Below, one piece after another: positions 1 to 9,793 of a stretch of DNA of 64,000 nucleotides. Position 1 is the first letter of the stretch; each line of letters starts with the position of its first letter. Below the pieces are notes generated by a model. It saw only the letters and a program-made list of their open reading frames with translations, was not told the DNA's origin and made no database searches. The stretch is from Auanema rhodensis. Its lineage: Eukaryota; Nematoda; Chromadorea; Rhabditida; Rhabditidae. The position numbers were made by a program, and so were the translations under genes. The DNA lies in NCBI GenBank assembly GCA_964057225.1, contig OZ059898.1:9982001-10046000 (forward strand), given 5' to 3'.

Positions 1-220
1 TGAATGTCGGCTAAAATATGGTAACAGTTTTTATTAAAAGTTTCCATGATTAAGATTAAACAAAGAAAAAAAATCAAAGAGAAACACTTCTTGTTTACTA
101 ATTTGATTATAACACTTGAAATTCCAAAAAAAGTAAAATAAAACTGTGAAAGCGGGTAAAACTGTTGAACTAAAACAGTCTTTATAAAATATAAATGATA
201 TATTTTTATAAAAGTGAAGT

Positions 221-291
221 TGCATCGGCCGGGAATCGAACCCTGGTCGCCCGCGTGGCAGGCGAGCATTCTACCACTGAACCACCGATGC
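221..291 (-). tRNA. tRNA-Gly(GCC) copy 1, T-stem variant
   Basis: Glycine tRNA reading GGC/GGU codons. The minus-strand 71-nt sequence folds as a cloverleaf: acceptor GCATCGG/CCGATGC, D-stem GTTC/GAAT, anticodon stem CTCGC/GCGGG with loop CTGCCAC (anticodon GCC), T-stem CCGGG/CCCGG, discriminator A. The internal Pol III A box (TGGTTCAGTGG) and B box (GGTTCGATTCC) are intact. No CCA is encoded. A T4 run about 8 nt downstream could terminate Pol III. This copy alone has C48 to A (base 244), an A-G mismatch at T-stem pair 48:62, so it may be impaired. Next copy is 1093 bp on (four monomers). Confidence 0.9.
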
Positions 292-1313
292 TTCGAAAAT
301 GTTAGATTGTTTCCGAAAAATTATGAAAAGTCAAGTTCTACTGATTTGAAGAGAATTGTAAGTTTTAGAAAATAATTAAAAATTAGTTCCCTCTACTATT
401 AACTGATTGTCGGCTAAAATATGGTAACAGTTTTTATAAAAAGTTTCCATGATTAGGATTAAACAAAAAAAAGAATTAAAGAGAAACACTTTTTGTTTAC
501 TTATTTGATTATAATACTTGAAATTCCAAAAACAGTAGAATAAAATTGAGAAATCGACAAAAACAGTTGAACGATTTGAAGAGAATTGTAAGTTTTAGAA
601 AAGAATTAAAGTTCAGCTATCTCTACTATTAACTGACTATCGGCTAGAATAAGGTAACAGTTTTTATTGAAAGTTTCCATGATTAAGATTGAACAAAAAA
701 AAAAATTAGAGAGAAACACTTCTTGTTTACTTACTTGATTATAATACTTGAAATTCCAAAAACAGTAAAATAAGATTGAGAAAGCGACAAAAACAGTTGA
801 ACGATTTGAAGACAATTGTAAGTTTAAGAAAAGAATTAAAGTTTAGCTTTGTCTACTATTAACTGATTATCGGCTGAAATATGGTGACAGTTTTTTTTTA
901 AAAGTTTCCATGATTAAGATTAAACAAAGAAAAAAAATCAAAGAGAAACACTTCTTGTTTACTAATTTGATTATAACACTTGAAATTCCAACAAAAGTAA
1001 AGTAAAACTGTTAAAGCGAGTAAAACTGTTGAACAATTTGAAGACAATTGTAAGTTGAAAAAAAAATTAAAGTTTAGCTCTCTCTACTATCAACTGAATG
1101 TCGGCTAAAATATGATAACAGTTTTTATCAAAAGTTTCCATGATTAAGATTAAACAAAGAAAAAAATCAAAGAGAAACACTTCTTGTTTACTAATTTGAT
1201 TATAACACTTGAAATTCCAACAAAAGTAAAATAAAACTGTGAAAGCGGGTAAAACTGTTGAACTAAAACAGTCTTTATAAAATATAAATGATATATTTTT
1301 ATAAAAGTGAAGT

Positions 1314-1384
1314 TGCATCGTCCGGGACTCGAACCCGGGTCGCCCGCGTGGCAGGCGAGCATTCTACCACTGAACCACCGATGC
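1314..1384 (-). tRNA. tRNA-Gly(GCC) copy 2, acceptor/T-loop variant
   Basis: Carries C64 to A (base 1321), which breaks acceptor pair 7:64, and T57 to G in the T loop (base 1328). The B box still fits GGTTCGANTCC. The anticodon GCC is intact. Both changes recur only in copy 5, its duplicate. T4 terminator. Next copy 867 bp on. Confidence 0.88.
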
Positions 1385-2180
1385 TTCGAAAATGTTAGAT
1401 TGTTTCCGAAAAATTATGAAAAGTCAAGTTCTACTGATTTGAAGAGAATTGTAAGTTTTAGAAAAGAATTAAAGTTCAGCTATCTCTACTATTAACTGAT
1501 TATCGGCTAAAATAAGGTAACAGTTTTTATTGAAAGTTTCCATGATTAAGATTAAACAAAGAAAAAAAATCAAAGAGAAACACTTCTTGTTTACTTATTT
1601 GATTATAATACTTGAAATTCCAAAAACAGTAAAATAAAATTGAGAAAGCAACATAAACAGTTGAACGATTTGAAGAGAATTGTAAGTTTAAGAAAAGAAT
1701 TAAAGTTTAGCTTTGTCTACTATTAACTGATTATCGGCTGAAATATGGTGACAGTTTTTTATTAAAAGTTTCCATGATTAAGATTAAACAAAGAAAAAAA
1801 AATCAAAGAGAAACACTTCTTGTTTACTTATTTGATTATAACACTTGAAATTCCAACAAAAGTAAAGTAAAACTGTTAAAGCGAGTAAAACTGTTGAACG
1901 ATTTGAAGACAATTGTAAGTTGAAGAAAAAAATTAAAGTTTAGCTCTCTCTACTATTAACTGAATGTCGGCTGAAATAAGGTAACAGTTTTTATTAAAAG
2001 TTTCCATGATTTAGATTAAACAAAGAAAAAAAATCAAAGAGAAACACTTCTTGTTTACTAATTTGATTATAACACTTGAAAATCCAACAAAAGTAAAATA
2101 AAACTGTGAAAGCGGGTAAAACTGTTGAACTAAAACAGTCTTTATAAAATATAAATGATATATTTTTATAAAAGTGAAGT

Positions 2181-2251
2181 TGCATCGGCCGGGAATCGAA
2201 CCCGGGTCGCCCGCGTGGCAGGCGAGCATTCTACCACTGAACCACCGATGC
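2181..2251 (-). tRNA. tRNA-Gly(GCC) copy 3
   Basis: Matches the 71-nt majority sequence. Its cassette is the clearest reference: 172 bp (2131-2302) placed between gttgaac and gatttgaag, the two sides that adjoin directly in ordinary monomers. T4 terminator. Next copy 863 bp on. Confidence 0.95.
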
Positions 2252-3043
2252 TTCGAAAATGTTAGATTGTTTCCGAAAAATTATGAAAAGTCAAGTTCTA
2301 CTGATTTGAAGAGAATTGTAAGTTTTAGAAAAGAATTGAAGTTCAGCTATCTCTACTATTAACTGATTATCGGCTAAAATAAGGTAACAGTTTTTATTGA
2401 AAGTTTCCATGATTAAGATTAAACAAAGAAAAAAAATCAAAGAGAAACACTTCTTGTTTACTTATTTAATTATAATACTTGAAATTCCAAAAACAGTAGA
2501 ATAAAATAGAGAAAGCGACGAAAAAAGTTGAACGATTTGAAGAGAATTGTAAGTTTTAGAAAAGAATTAAAGTTCAGCTATCTCTACTATTAACTGATTA
2601 TCGGCTAAAATAAGGTAACAGTTTTTATTGAAAGTTTCCATGATTAAGATTAAACAAAGAAAAAATCAAAGAGAAACACTTCTTGTTTACTTACTTGATT
2701 ATAATACTTGAAATTCCAAAAACAGTAAAATAAAATTGAAAAAGCGACAAAAACAGTTGAACGATTTGAAGACAATTGTAAGTTGAAGAATAAATTTAAA
2801 GTTTAGCTCTCTCTACTATTAACTGAATGTCGGCTAAAATATGGTAACAGTTTTTATTAAAAGTTTCCATGATTAAGATTAAACAAAGAAAAAAAATCAA
2901 AGAGAAACACTTCTTGTTTACTAATTTGATTATAACACTTGAAATTCCAAAAAAAGTAAAATAAAACTGTGAAAGCGGGTAAAACTGTTGAACTAAAACA
3001 GTCTTTATAAAATATAAATGATATATTTTTATAAAAGTGAAGT

Positions 3044-3114
3044 TGCATCGGCCGGGAATCGAACCCGGGTCGCCCGCGTGGCAGGCGAGCATTCTACCAC
3101 TGAACCACCGATGC
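3044..3114 (-). tRNA. tRNA-Gly(GCC) copy 4
   Basis: Majority sequence. It is the duplicate of copy 1 but lacks its T-stem mutation, so that mutation arose after the 2.82-kb duplication or was corrected here. T4 terminator. Next copy 1094 bp on. Confidence 0.95.
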
Positions 3115-4137
3115 TTCGAAAATGTTAGATTGTTTCCGAAAAATTATGAAAAGTCAAGTTCTACTGATTTGAAGAGAATTGTAAGTTTTAGAAAATAATT
3201 AAAAATTAGTTCTCTCTACTATTAACTGATTGTCGGCTAAAATATGGTAACAGTTTTTATAAAAAGTTTCCATGATTAGGATTAAACAAAAAAAAGAATT
3301 AAAGAGAAACACTTTTTGTTTACTTATTTGATTATAATACTTGAAATTCCAAAAACAGTAGAATAAAATTGAGAAATCGACAAAAACAGTTGAACGATTT
3401 GAAGAGAATTGTAAGTTTTAGAAAAGAATTAAAGTTCAGCTATCTCTACTATTAACTGACTATCGGCTAGAATAAGGTAACAGTTTTTATTGAAAGTTTC
3501 CATGATTAAGATTGAACAAAAAAAAATTAGAGAGAAACACTTCTTGTTTACTTACTTGATTATAATACTTGAAATTCCAAAAACAGTAAAATTAAATTGA
3601 GAAAGCGACAAAAACAGTTGAACGATTTGAAGACAATTGTAAGTTTAAGAAAAGAATTAAAGTTTAGCTTTGTCTACTATTAACTGATTATCGGCTGAAA
3701 TATGGTGACAGTTTTTTTTTTAAAAGTTTCCATGATTAAGATTAAACAAAGAAAAAAAAATCAAAGAGAAACACTTCTTGTTTACTAATTTGATTATAAC
3801 ACTTGAAATTCCAACAAAAGTAAAGTAAAACTGTTAAAGCGAGTAAAACTGTTGAACAATTTGAAGACAATTGTAAGTTGAAAAAAAAAATTAAAGTTTA
3901 GCTCTCTCTACTATCAACTGAATGTCGGCTAAAATATGATAACAGTTTTTATCAAAAGTTTCCATGATTAAGATTAAACAAAGAAAAAAATCAAAGAGAA
4001 ACACTTCTTGTTTACTAATTTGATTATAACACTTGAAATTCCAACAAAAGTAAAATAAAACTGTGAAAGCGGGTAAAACTGTTGAACTAAAACAGTCTTT
4101 ATAAAATATAAATGATATATTTTTATAAAAGTGAAGT

Positions 4138-4208
4138 TGCATCGTCCGGGACTCGAACCCGGGTCGCCCGCGTGGCAGGCGAGCATTCTACCACTGAACC
4201 ACCGATGC
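4138..4208 (-). tRNA. tRNA-Gly(GCC) copy 5, acceptor/T-loop variant
   Basis: Same C64 to A and T57 to G pair as copy 2, with an A-G mismatch at the base of the acceptor stem. Probably a weakened or dead gene inherited by block duplication. T4 terminator. Next copy 633 bp on (two monomers). Confidence 0.88.
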
Positions 4209-4770
4209 TTCGAAAATGTTAGATTGTTTCCGAAAAATTATGAAAAGTCAAGTTCTACTGATTTGAAGAGAATTGTAAGTTTTAGAAAAGAATTAAAGTT
4301 CAGCTATCTCTACTATTAACTGATTGTCGGCTAAAATAAGGTAACAGTTTTTATTGAAAGTTTCCCTGATTAAGATTAAACAAAGAAAAAAAATCAAAGA
4401 GAAACACTTCTTGTTTACTTATTTGATTATAATACTTGAAATTCCAAAAACAGTAGAATAAAATAGAGAAAGCGACGAAAAAAGTTGAACGATTTGAAGA
4501 GAATTGTAAGTTTTAGAAAAGAATTAAAGTTCAGCTATCTCTACTATTAACTGATTATCGGCTAAAATAAGGTAACAGTTTTTATTGAAAGTTTCCATGA
4601 TTAAGATTAAACAAAGAAAAAAATCAAAGAGAAACACTTCTTGTTTACTTACTTGATTATAATACTTGAAATTCCAACAAAAGTAAAATAAAACTGTGAA
4701 AGCGGGTAAAACTGTTGAACTAAAACAGTCTTTATAAAATATAAATGATATATTTTTATAAAAGTGAAGT

Positions 4771-4840
4771 TGCATCGGCCGGGAATCGAACCCGGGTCGC
4801 CCGCGTGGCAGGCGAGCATTCTACCACTGAACCACCGATG
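4771..4840 (-). pseudogene. tRNA-Gly(GCC) copy 6, 5' end replaced by MULE insertion
   Basis: Nucleotides 2-71 of the majority tRNA are intact, including A box, anticodon, B box, discriminator A and the T4 terminator downstream. Base 1 and the whole native 5' leader are replaced by the left end of the transposon, which begins at 4841. The templated nt 1 becomes C instead of G, giving a C-C clash with C70. Internal promoter elements survive, so transcription is still conceivable, but 5' processing would face foreign sequence and a disrupted terminal pair. Confidence 0.93.
4832..4840. repeat. 9-bp target site duplication, left copy
   Basis: CCACCGATG directly before the element, identical to 8690-8698 directly after it. 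The preceding base differs (a at 4831, c at 8689), so the duplication is exactly 9 bp. On the tRNA strand it is nt 2-10 of the tRNA-Gly gene. Confidence 0.93.
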
Positions 4841-5315
4841 GGCCTTTCTACAAGTACGGAGAAATGTATAGGCGGGATTGCGTACATACTACTTGTGCGG
4901 ACCGTTTGATACAAGTACGGGAAAATGAATAAATAGGATCGTGTACATATTACATCTAGGGACTCTTTAATTACGTAGACAATCATTTTAAACACATACT
5001 ACTTTTACGGAATGTATAATTCCACTTAACTTTTGTTATGTTTCGATAGGTTTTTTAAACTCTAAATTCATATTTATATCAAACATTCTTTCTAACACAA
5101 TATTAAATTCAAAAATTTTGAATATATTAGTGACTGTCCTGTTGGTATGTATCGTTGATGTCCTTATCTTCAAAATCGAAAGATGATGCTGTTGTGCTAT
5201 AGCTTTAAGATGAAAACCCTGTTAAATAAGTTCAAACTTACTCTACCAGTCCTGCAAAGCGTCTGCTATAATTATTCTGACTGAACTGTTTTCCTTTACG
5301 TTTTCGAAATTTGGT
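4841..5315 (+). repeat. Left terminal inverted repeat of the MULE
   Basis: 475 bp, the inverted counterpart of 8215-8689. Hand alignment gives six differences: positions 3-4 (CC versus TA) and four further single substitutions, with no gaps. Termini read GGCCTTTCTACAAG and, on the other end, GGTATTTCTACAAG. Short internal motifs such as acaagtacgg and catactact recur within the first 170 bp and may be transposase-binding subrepeats. Confidence 0.93.
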
Positions 5316-5742
5316 TCCGTTACTGGGATGCATTTGAATTCTCATAAGATTAACACAAGAAATTTCGTTAATTTTTTCTTGCCTTTTCTTCAGAACTTTT
5401 TCTTTTTGAATGGGCTCCATGAATATGTATACAGCTATCTTAAAGTTTTCGGAACAATGAAAATAATTGGAGATAGTTTTACAGATGAATGCATAGCCTC
5501 AAAGACTTTTTCTTGCAAGAAAAGTGAAAACAAACTAGTTCATCATCATCGAGAGTTGCGTAAGAACATCTGTTAACACTACAAGTGAATATTGAATATT
5601 ATAACTAACTCAAATTTTCTTTCCCTGTTCAGAAGAAAAAAACAATTGTCCACCGATTTAACTGTTAAGTTTGCCACGGATTGAATTACATTTTCTCTGT
5701 TATTTTTACCAGCTATAACTTTTAATTAATTCATATCATATA
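5316..5742. other. Interior of MULE without a supported gene
   Basis: 427 bp between the left TIR and the transposase stop codon, presumably its 3' untranslated region. An 82-codon plus-strand ORF (5328-5576) and a 60-codon Lys/Arg-rich minus ORF running into the TIR (5238-5420) overlap here. Neither shows a recognisable motif, and neither is supported as a gene. Confidence 0.6.
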
Positions 5743-8104
5743 TTATATCAGAAAAATACCCGGTAGTAGAAAACTAGGAACGTTTTCGAGAATATCTCCT
5801 GGCATTAGACTTTGTAAACCAAATATAGTGAACACTTCTCTTTTTTTTGATATGCTCATGTTTGCCCATTCATAGGCGGTGAAAGAATTTCCGGTTAGAA
5901 GTTTTGAAGGTACTCCCGTGATTGCTCGAACACATTCCTGGATTTCCTCTAAACGGGTAAGTTAGATGAATTATCATTGTTATCTTACCTTTATGGCATC
6001 GCAAAAAATCGTCAAGTATTTTTTGCGCTGGTTTTTTATGATCAATCAACATTTTTATATGAGCATTTTTTGCTTCAATGATATTCGAGGACAAAAACTG
6101 AACCGGCCATCCAGCTAACAATTTTGAGAACATACTGTTAAATGTAAACAAATTATCAAAATTTGATGTGAGCCTAAGTAAATGAACGTCAACATGATAA
6201 AAAGTAAAAGTAAACCAAGATTTAAGCTTCCCATCGTTCAAAGAAGAAATATATCTGATCATGCTTTGTGAAAATTCTGTTTTATTTAACGAATCAAGAA
6301 TACCTCTTTTGAGAACCTGATTTCCGTTTCTCTGAAAAACTTGGTTTTATTTATTTTTCTTCAAAATATAATACTGTTTTTTTCTCGCCCCACAATGCTA
6401 TTTTAACTGTTTCAAAGTCATACACGTCGTCCTTCAGAACATCTTTCAAATTATCTATCCTATGTATATCGCAGCGAATCAATAATGCATCTTTGAAGTA
6501 GGAACCCTAAAAATATTTTTTTTATAAGCTCTCTCTTGACAATACCGTATTGTAATTACTAAAACTGCTTTCACCGTCGTGGACTAATAATCCTACGGTT
6601 CTGTCATTTCCATACTCTTTAAACAATGAATTAAGAAAGTGACTAAAATTTTCGTGATCCTCATTTTCTTTACGAGAATGAATCATAAGAGCTAGAAGCA
6701 ATGATGAACTTTTCCCGGATGTACGCGATCTAGTAATTAATGTTTAATTAGATTTTGATCAGCCACTAACTTGAAAGTTTCACTAACACCTAACACGAGA
6801 GTGACATATTCAGATGTACAAAGCGAGAATGTTGTGTCTATCATGACACATGATCCTACAACTGGTAAACTTCCACTTTCGTTTGTTGTTGAAAGAAATG
6901 AAGCTATAAGACTATTATAAAATGACAATAAATTTAGAAGAGCTAACCGAAATAATTGTCTCGATCTTCTTTGTCCATAAAATTCAACTTTTTTACTGCT
7001 ATGTGATGATTTTCTAAATCTTCTTTAGTCGGAAGGGCACGTGAAAAACAGGTTACTGCTACAGGATAACCAATAAGTACTCGAACTTTCAAAGAACCAT
7101 CGACTTCAAATATAAATCTTAAATTTCGGTACGATCTGCAAAGAAAAATACCATGTTTTTCTATAATAGGCTTATCTAATTTTTCTTCAGGGTGTATCTG
7201 AGCTAAATATCTATCCATAATTGAATAAAAATCAATTGGACTTTTTCTACCCTGACGGGTTTTAACATGGTCTTTAACGCTACGGCTTAAACTGCTCAAC
7301 TTAAAAGTAGTAGAAAGTTAAATAACGTTTTTAGTAAACTAACTGTTTTTCTGGAAATTGTCATACCTTCATCCTGAAGCATATTATGAGCTTCTCGGGT
7401 GGTTCTAAATTTTAGAACTTCTTTTGCATGTTCGGAGTCTGCTGGATCAAGCCTTCTCTTAACGTTTCTTTCCGGTATGGTAAAATTGAACTTAAGATAT
7501 AACAACAAAGCATTAATAATTATTAAATATTGAATACCTCACTAGTATATACGTAAAGAACATCTGAAAATAACTCTTGATTGTTCAATACGTAGTAAAT
7601 CTGAATTTTATTTTTATATTATTATTAAGATACGTTTTCACACTTCTCTATAGAAAGCTGGAAACTCTCGGTGATCATTCCTAAAAATTTTTAAAATAAT
7701 ATTACTTCCATTGCCATTCTCCAAGAATTTCCCATCTTCATAATATAAACATGCCTTATCTGTGGTGGTAGTGAACCGTTTATTATTGACTGGAACAAAA
7801 TAAATAAATATACATATGTATAGCACATATTCGCTATGTTACAATTGCCGGTCCAGGGTGCAAAACAATCACGAGTAATGCTAGCAAGAGTACTGATGTT
7901 TTCCCTCGACACAGTAAAAATTAGTTTCCCTGCTTTCATTTCTTTTAAATTTGGAAATACTTCCAAAGAATCCTTTTGACTACAATAATAAATAATTTGA
8001 AAAATGAATGAAAAAAATAAGGAAACATCTTACCTTTTTGAGTTCAACAATTCAACAACTTTCGTAAGAGAGAAGTACTTGGTACTCTTTGTTTGAGATA
8101 ACAT
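5743..8104 (-). CDS. MULE transposase, 11 predicted exons, 637 aa
   Basis: Predicted DDE transposase that would cut and rejoin the element at its TIRs. Exons, 5' to 3': 8104-8034, 7979-7843, 7789-7644, 7600-7538, 7490-7344, 7299-6948, 6903-6771, 6729-6546, 6506-6375, 6331-5989, 5948-5743. All ten introns (54, 53, 43, 47, 44, 44, 41, 39, 43, 40 nt) begin GT and end AG. Exons total 1914 nt and read through without a stop, a strong internal check. Catalytic candidates are D328 (VMIDTTFSL), D401 (LLVHDGES) and E541 (SSNIIEAKN). RCDIHRIDNL at 422-431 supplies the CxxH seen between the second D and the E in MULE transposases. Residues 1-300 show no domain I can name. The start is the first ATG inside the right TIR in this frame. 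Splice sites are predicted by eye and a few could shift; the MULE assignment is fairly sure. Confidence 0.82.
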
Positions 8105-8214
8105 CACCAAAATATATGGCGAAAAAAAGAACACGACAGACAGACAAGGAGCTTTTTCAGAGAAAAAGACAGACCACCCAGTAGGACCACCCATTATAAT
8201 AGTTCATTTTCTTT
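8105..8214 (-). promoter_or_regulatory. Probable 5' leader of the transposase
   Basis: 110 bp between the start codon and the right TIR. MULE promoters are commonly within the TIR, so transcription probably starts in 8215-8689 and runs leftward. The segment contains a purine-rich stretch and ATATAT at 8112-8117, but no promoter element can be fixed. Confidence 0.35.
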
Positions 8215-8689
8215 ACCAAATTTCGAAAACGTAAAGGAAAACAGTTCAGTCAGAATAATTATAGCAGACGCTTTGCAGGACTGGTAGAGTAAGTTTAAAC
8301 TTATTTAACAGGGTTTTCATCTTAAAGCTATAGCACAACAGCATCATCTTTCGATTTTGAAGATAAGGACATCAACGATACATACCAACAGGACAGTGAC
8401 TAATATATTCAAAATTTTTGAATTTAATATTGTGTTAGAAAGAATGTTTGATATAAATATGAATTTAGAGTTTAAAAAACCTATCGAAACATAACAAAAG
8501 TTAAGTGGAATTATACATTCCGTAAAAGTAGTATGTGTTTAAAATGATTGTCTACGTAATTAAAGAGTCCGTAGATGTAATATGTACACGACCCTATTTA
8601 TTCATTTTCCCGTACTTGTATCAAACGGTCCGCACAAGTAGTATGTACGCAATCCCGCCTATACATTTCTCCGTACTTGTAGAAATACC
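8215..8689 (-). repeat. Right terminal inverted repeat of the MULE
   Basis: 475 bp, inverted copy of 4841-5315 with about six mismatches. It lies upstream of the transposase start and so is the likely carrier of its promoter. The outer end is tagaaatacc, followed at once by the 9-bp duplication. Confidence 0.93.
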
Positions 8690-8699
8690 CCACCGATGC
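8690..8699 (-). pseudogene. Severed 5' end of tRNA-Gly copy 6 (holds right TSD)
   Basis: Ten bases (minus strand GCATCGGTGG, tRNA nt 1-10) followed on the right by the normal tRNA 5' flank. Bases 8690-8698 are the right copy of the 9-bp target duplication. The fragment lacks both Pol III boxes in full. Confidence 0.9.
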
Positions 8700-9722
8700 T
8701 TCGAAAATGTTAGATTGTTTCCGAAAAATTACGAAAAGTCAAGTTCTACTGATTTGAAGAGAATTGTAAGTTTTAGAAAATAATTAAAAATTAGTTCTCT
8801 CTACTATTAACTGATTGTCGGCTAAAATATGGTAACAGTTTTTATAAAAAGTTTCCATGATTAGGATTAAACAAAAAAAAGAATTAAAGAGAAACACTTT
8901 TTGTTTACTTATTTGATTATAATACTTGAAATTCCAAAAACAGTAGAATAAAATTGAGAAATCGACAAAAACAGTTGAACGATTTGAAGAGAATTGTAAG
9001 TTTTAGAAAAGAATTAAAGTTCAGCTATCTCTACTATTAACTGACTATCGGCTAGAATAAGGTAACAGTTTTTATTGAAAGTTTCCATGATTAAGATTGA
9101 ACAAAAAAAAATTAGAGAGAAACACTTCTTGTTTACTTACTTGATTATAATACTTGAAATTCCAAAAACAGTAAAATTAAATTGAGAAAGCGACAAAAAC
9201 AGTTGAACGATTTGAAGACAATTGTAAGTTTAAGAAAAGAATTAAAGTTTAGCTTTGTCTACTATTAACTGATTATCGGCTGAAATATGGTGACAGTTTT
9301 TTTTTAAAAGTTTCCATGATTAAGATTAAACGAAGAAAAAAAAATCAAAGAGAAACACTTCTTGTTTACTAATTTGATTATAACACTTGAAATTCCAACA
9401 AAAGTAAAGTAAAACTGTTAAAGCGAGTAAAACTGTTGAACAATTTGAAGACAATTGTAAGTTGAAAAAAAAAATTAAAGTTTAGCTCTCTCTACTATTA
9501 ACTGAATGTCGGCTAGAATATGATAACAGTTTTTATTAAAAGTTTCCATGATTAAGATTAAACAAAGAAAAAAAATCAAAGAGAAACACTTCTTGTTTAC
9601 TAATTTGATTATAACACTTGAAATTCCAACAAAAGTAAAATAAAACTGTGAAAGCGGGTAAAACTGTTGAACTAAAACAGTCTTTATAAAATATAAATGA
9701 TATTTTTTTATAAAAGTGAAGT

Positions 9723-9793
9723 TGCATCGGCCGGGAATCGAACCCGGGTCGCCCGCGTGGCAGGCGAGCATTCTACCACTGAACCACCGATGC
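9723..9793 (-). tRNA. tRNA-Gly(GCC) copy 7
   Basis: Majority sequence, first gene right of the MULE. T4 terminator in a flank with a longer A run after it. Next copy 866 bp on. Confidence 0.95.

Larger units (their letters stand above)
1..4324. repeat. 2.82-kb block duplication (1-1500 and 2824-4324)
   Basis: Bases 1-1500 recur at offset 2823-2824 with only scattered differences. tRNA copies 1/4 and 2/5 correspond. Copies 2 and 5 share two otherwise unique tRNA substitutions, which shows common descent of the blocks. Homology fades where 1502 reads tatcgg and the partner reads tgtcgg. Confidence 0.85.
1..4840. repeat. tRNA-Gly satellite array, left arm (~231-bp monomers)
   Basis: Head-to-tail AT-rich monomers of about 231 bp fill the segment. 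Landmarks recurring once per monomer include aaagtttccatgatta, cttcttgtttact, gattataa and gaacgatttgaag. Monomers fall into subtypes, for example tcggctaaaataagg, tcggctgaaatatggtgac and tcggctaaaatatgg, which recur in a set order and so form a higher-order repeat. Six tRNA-bearing monomers lie here. Copies differ by substitutions and by the length of the poly-A run (6-9 A), so reading frames are not conserved and the short ORFs are not genes. The arm ends at the transposon insertion. Confidence 0.95.
4841..8689 (-). mobile_element. Mutator-like DNA transposon (MULE) with long TIRs
   Basis: A 3849-bp element unlike the surrounding satellite. It has 475-bp terminal inverted repeats at both edges, a flanking 9-bp direct repeat, and one spliced transposase gene on the minus strand starting about 110 bp inside the right TIR. 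A 9-bp duplication and long TIRs are typical of the Mutator superfamily, and the transposase motifs agree. Removing the element and one duplicate restores a majority tRNA-Gly gene and a 1094-bp tRNA spacing, a normal value for this array. The near-identical TIRs and open transposase suggest a recent, possibly autonomous copy. The assignment rests on structure and motifs, not on a database match. Confidence 0.9.

Noticed and set aside
5328-5576. Second transposon gene on the plus strand (82 codons)
   Set aside because: No recognisable motif. It lies in the likely 3' untranslated region of the transposase and overlaps a minus ORF entering the TIR.
6160-6200. Extra intron of 59 nt in exon 10 (GT at the codon before VDVH, AG after FTFN)
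   Set aside because: Removing it shifts the frame into a stop shortly after; leaving it in keeps E541 and the total length in frame.
4841-8689. Assignment to hAT, piggyBac or Tc1/mariner
   Set aside because: Those give 8-bp, TTAA or TA target duplications respectively and usually have short TIRs (hAT, piggyBac). Here the duplication is 9 bp with 475-bp TIRs and a CxxH between the second D and the E.
4841-8689. Bacterial insertion sequence or prophage context
   Set aside because: The transposase needs ten GT-AG introns to be read, and the surroundings are a eukaryotic satellite with Pol III genes lacking an encoded CCA.
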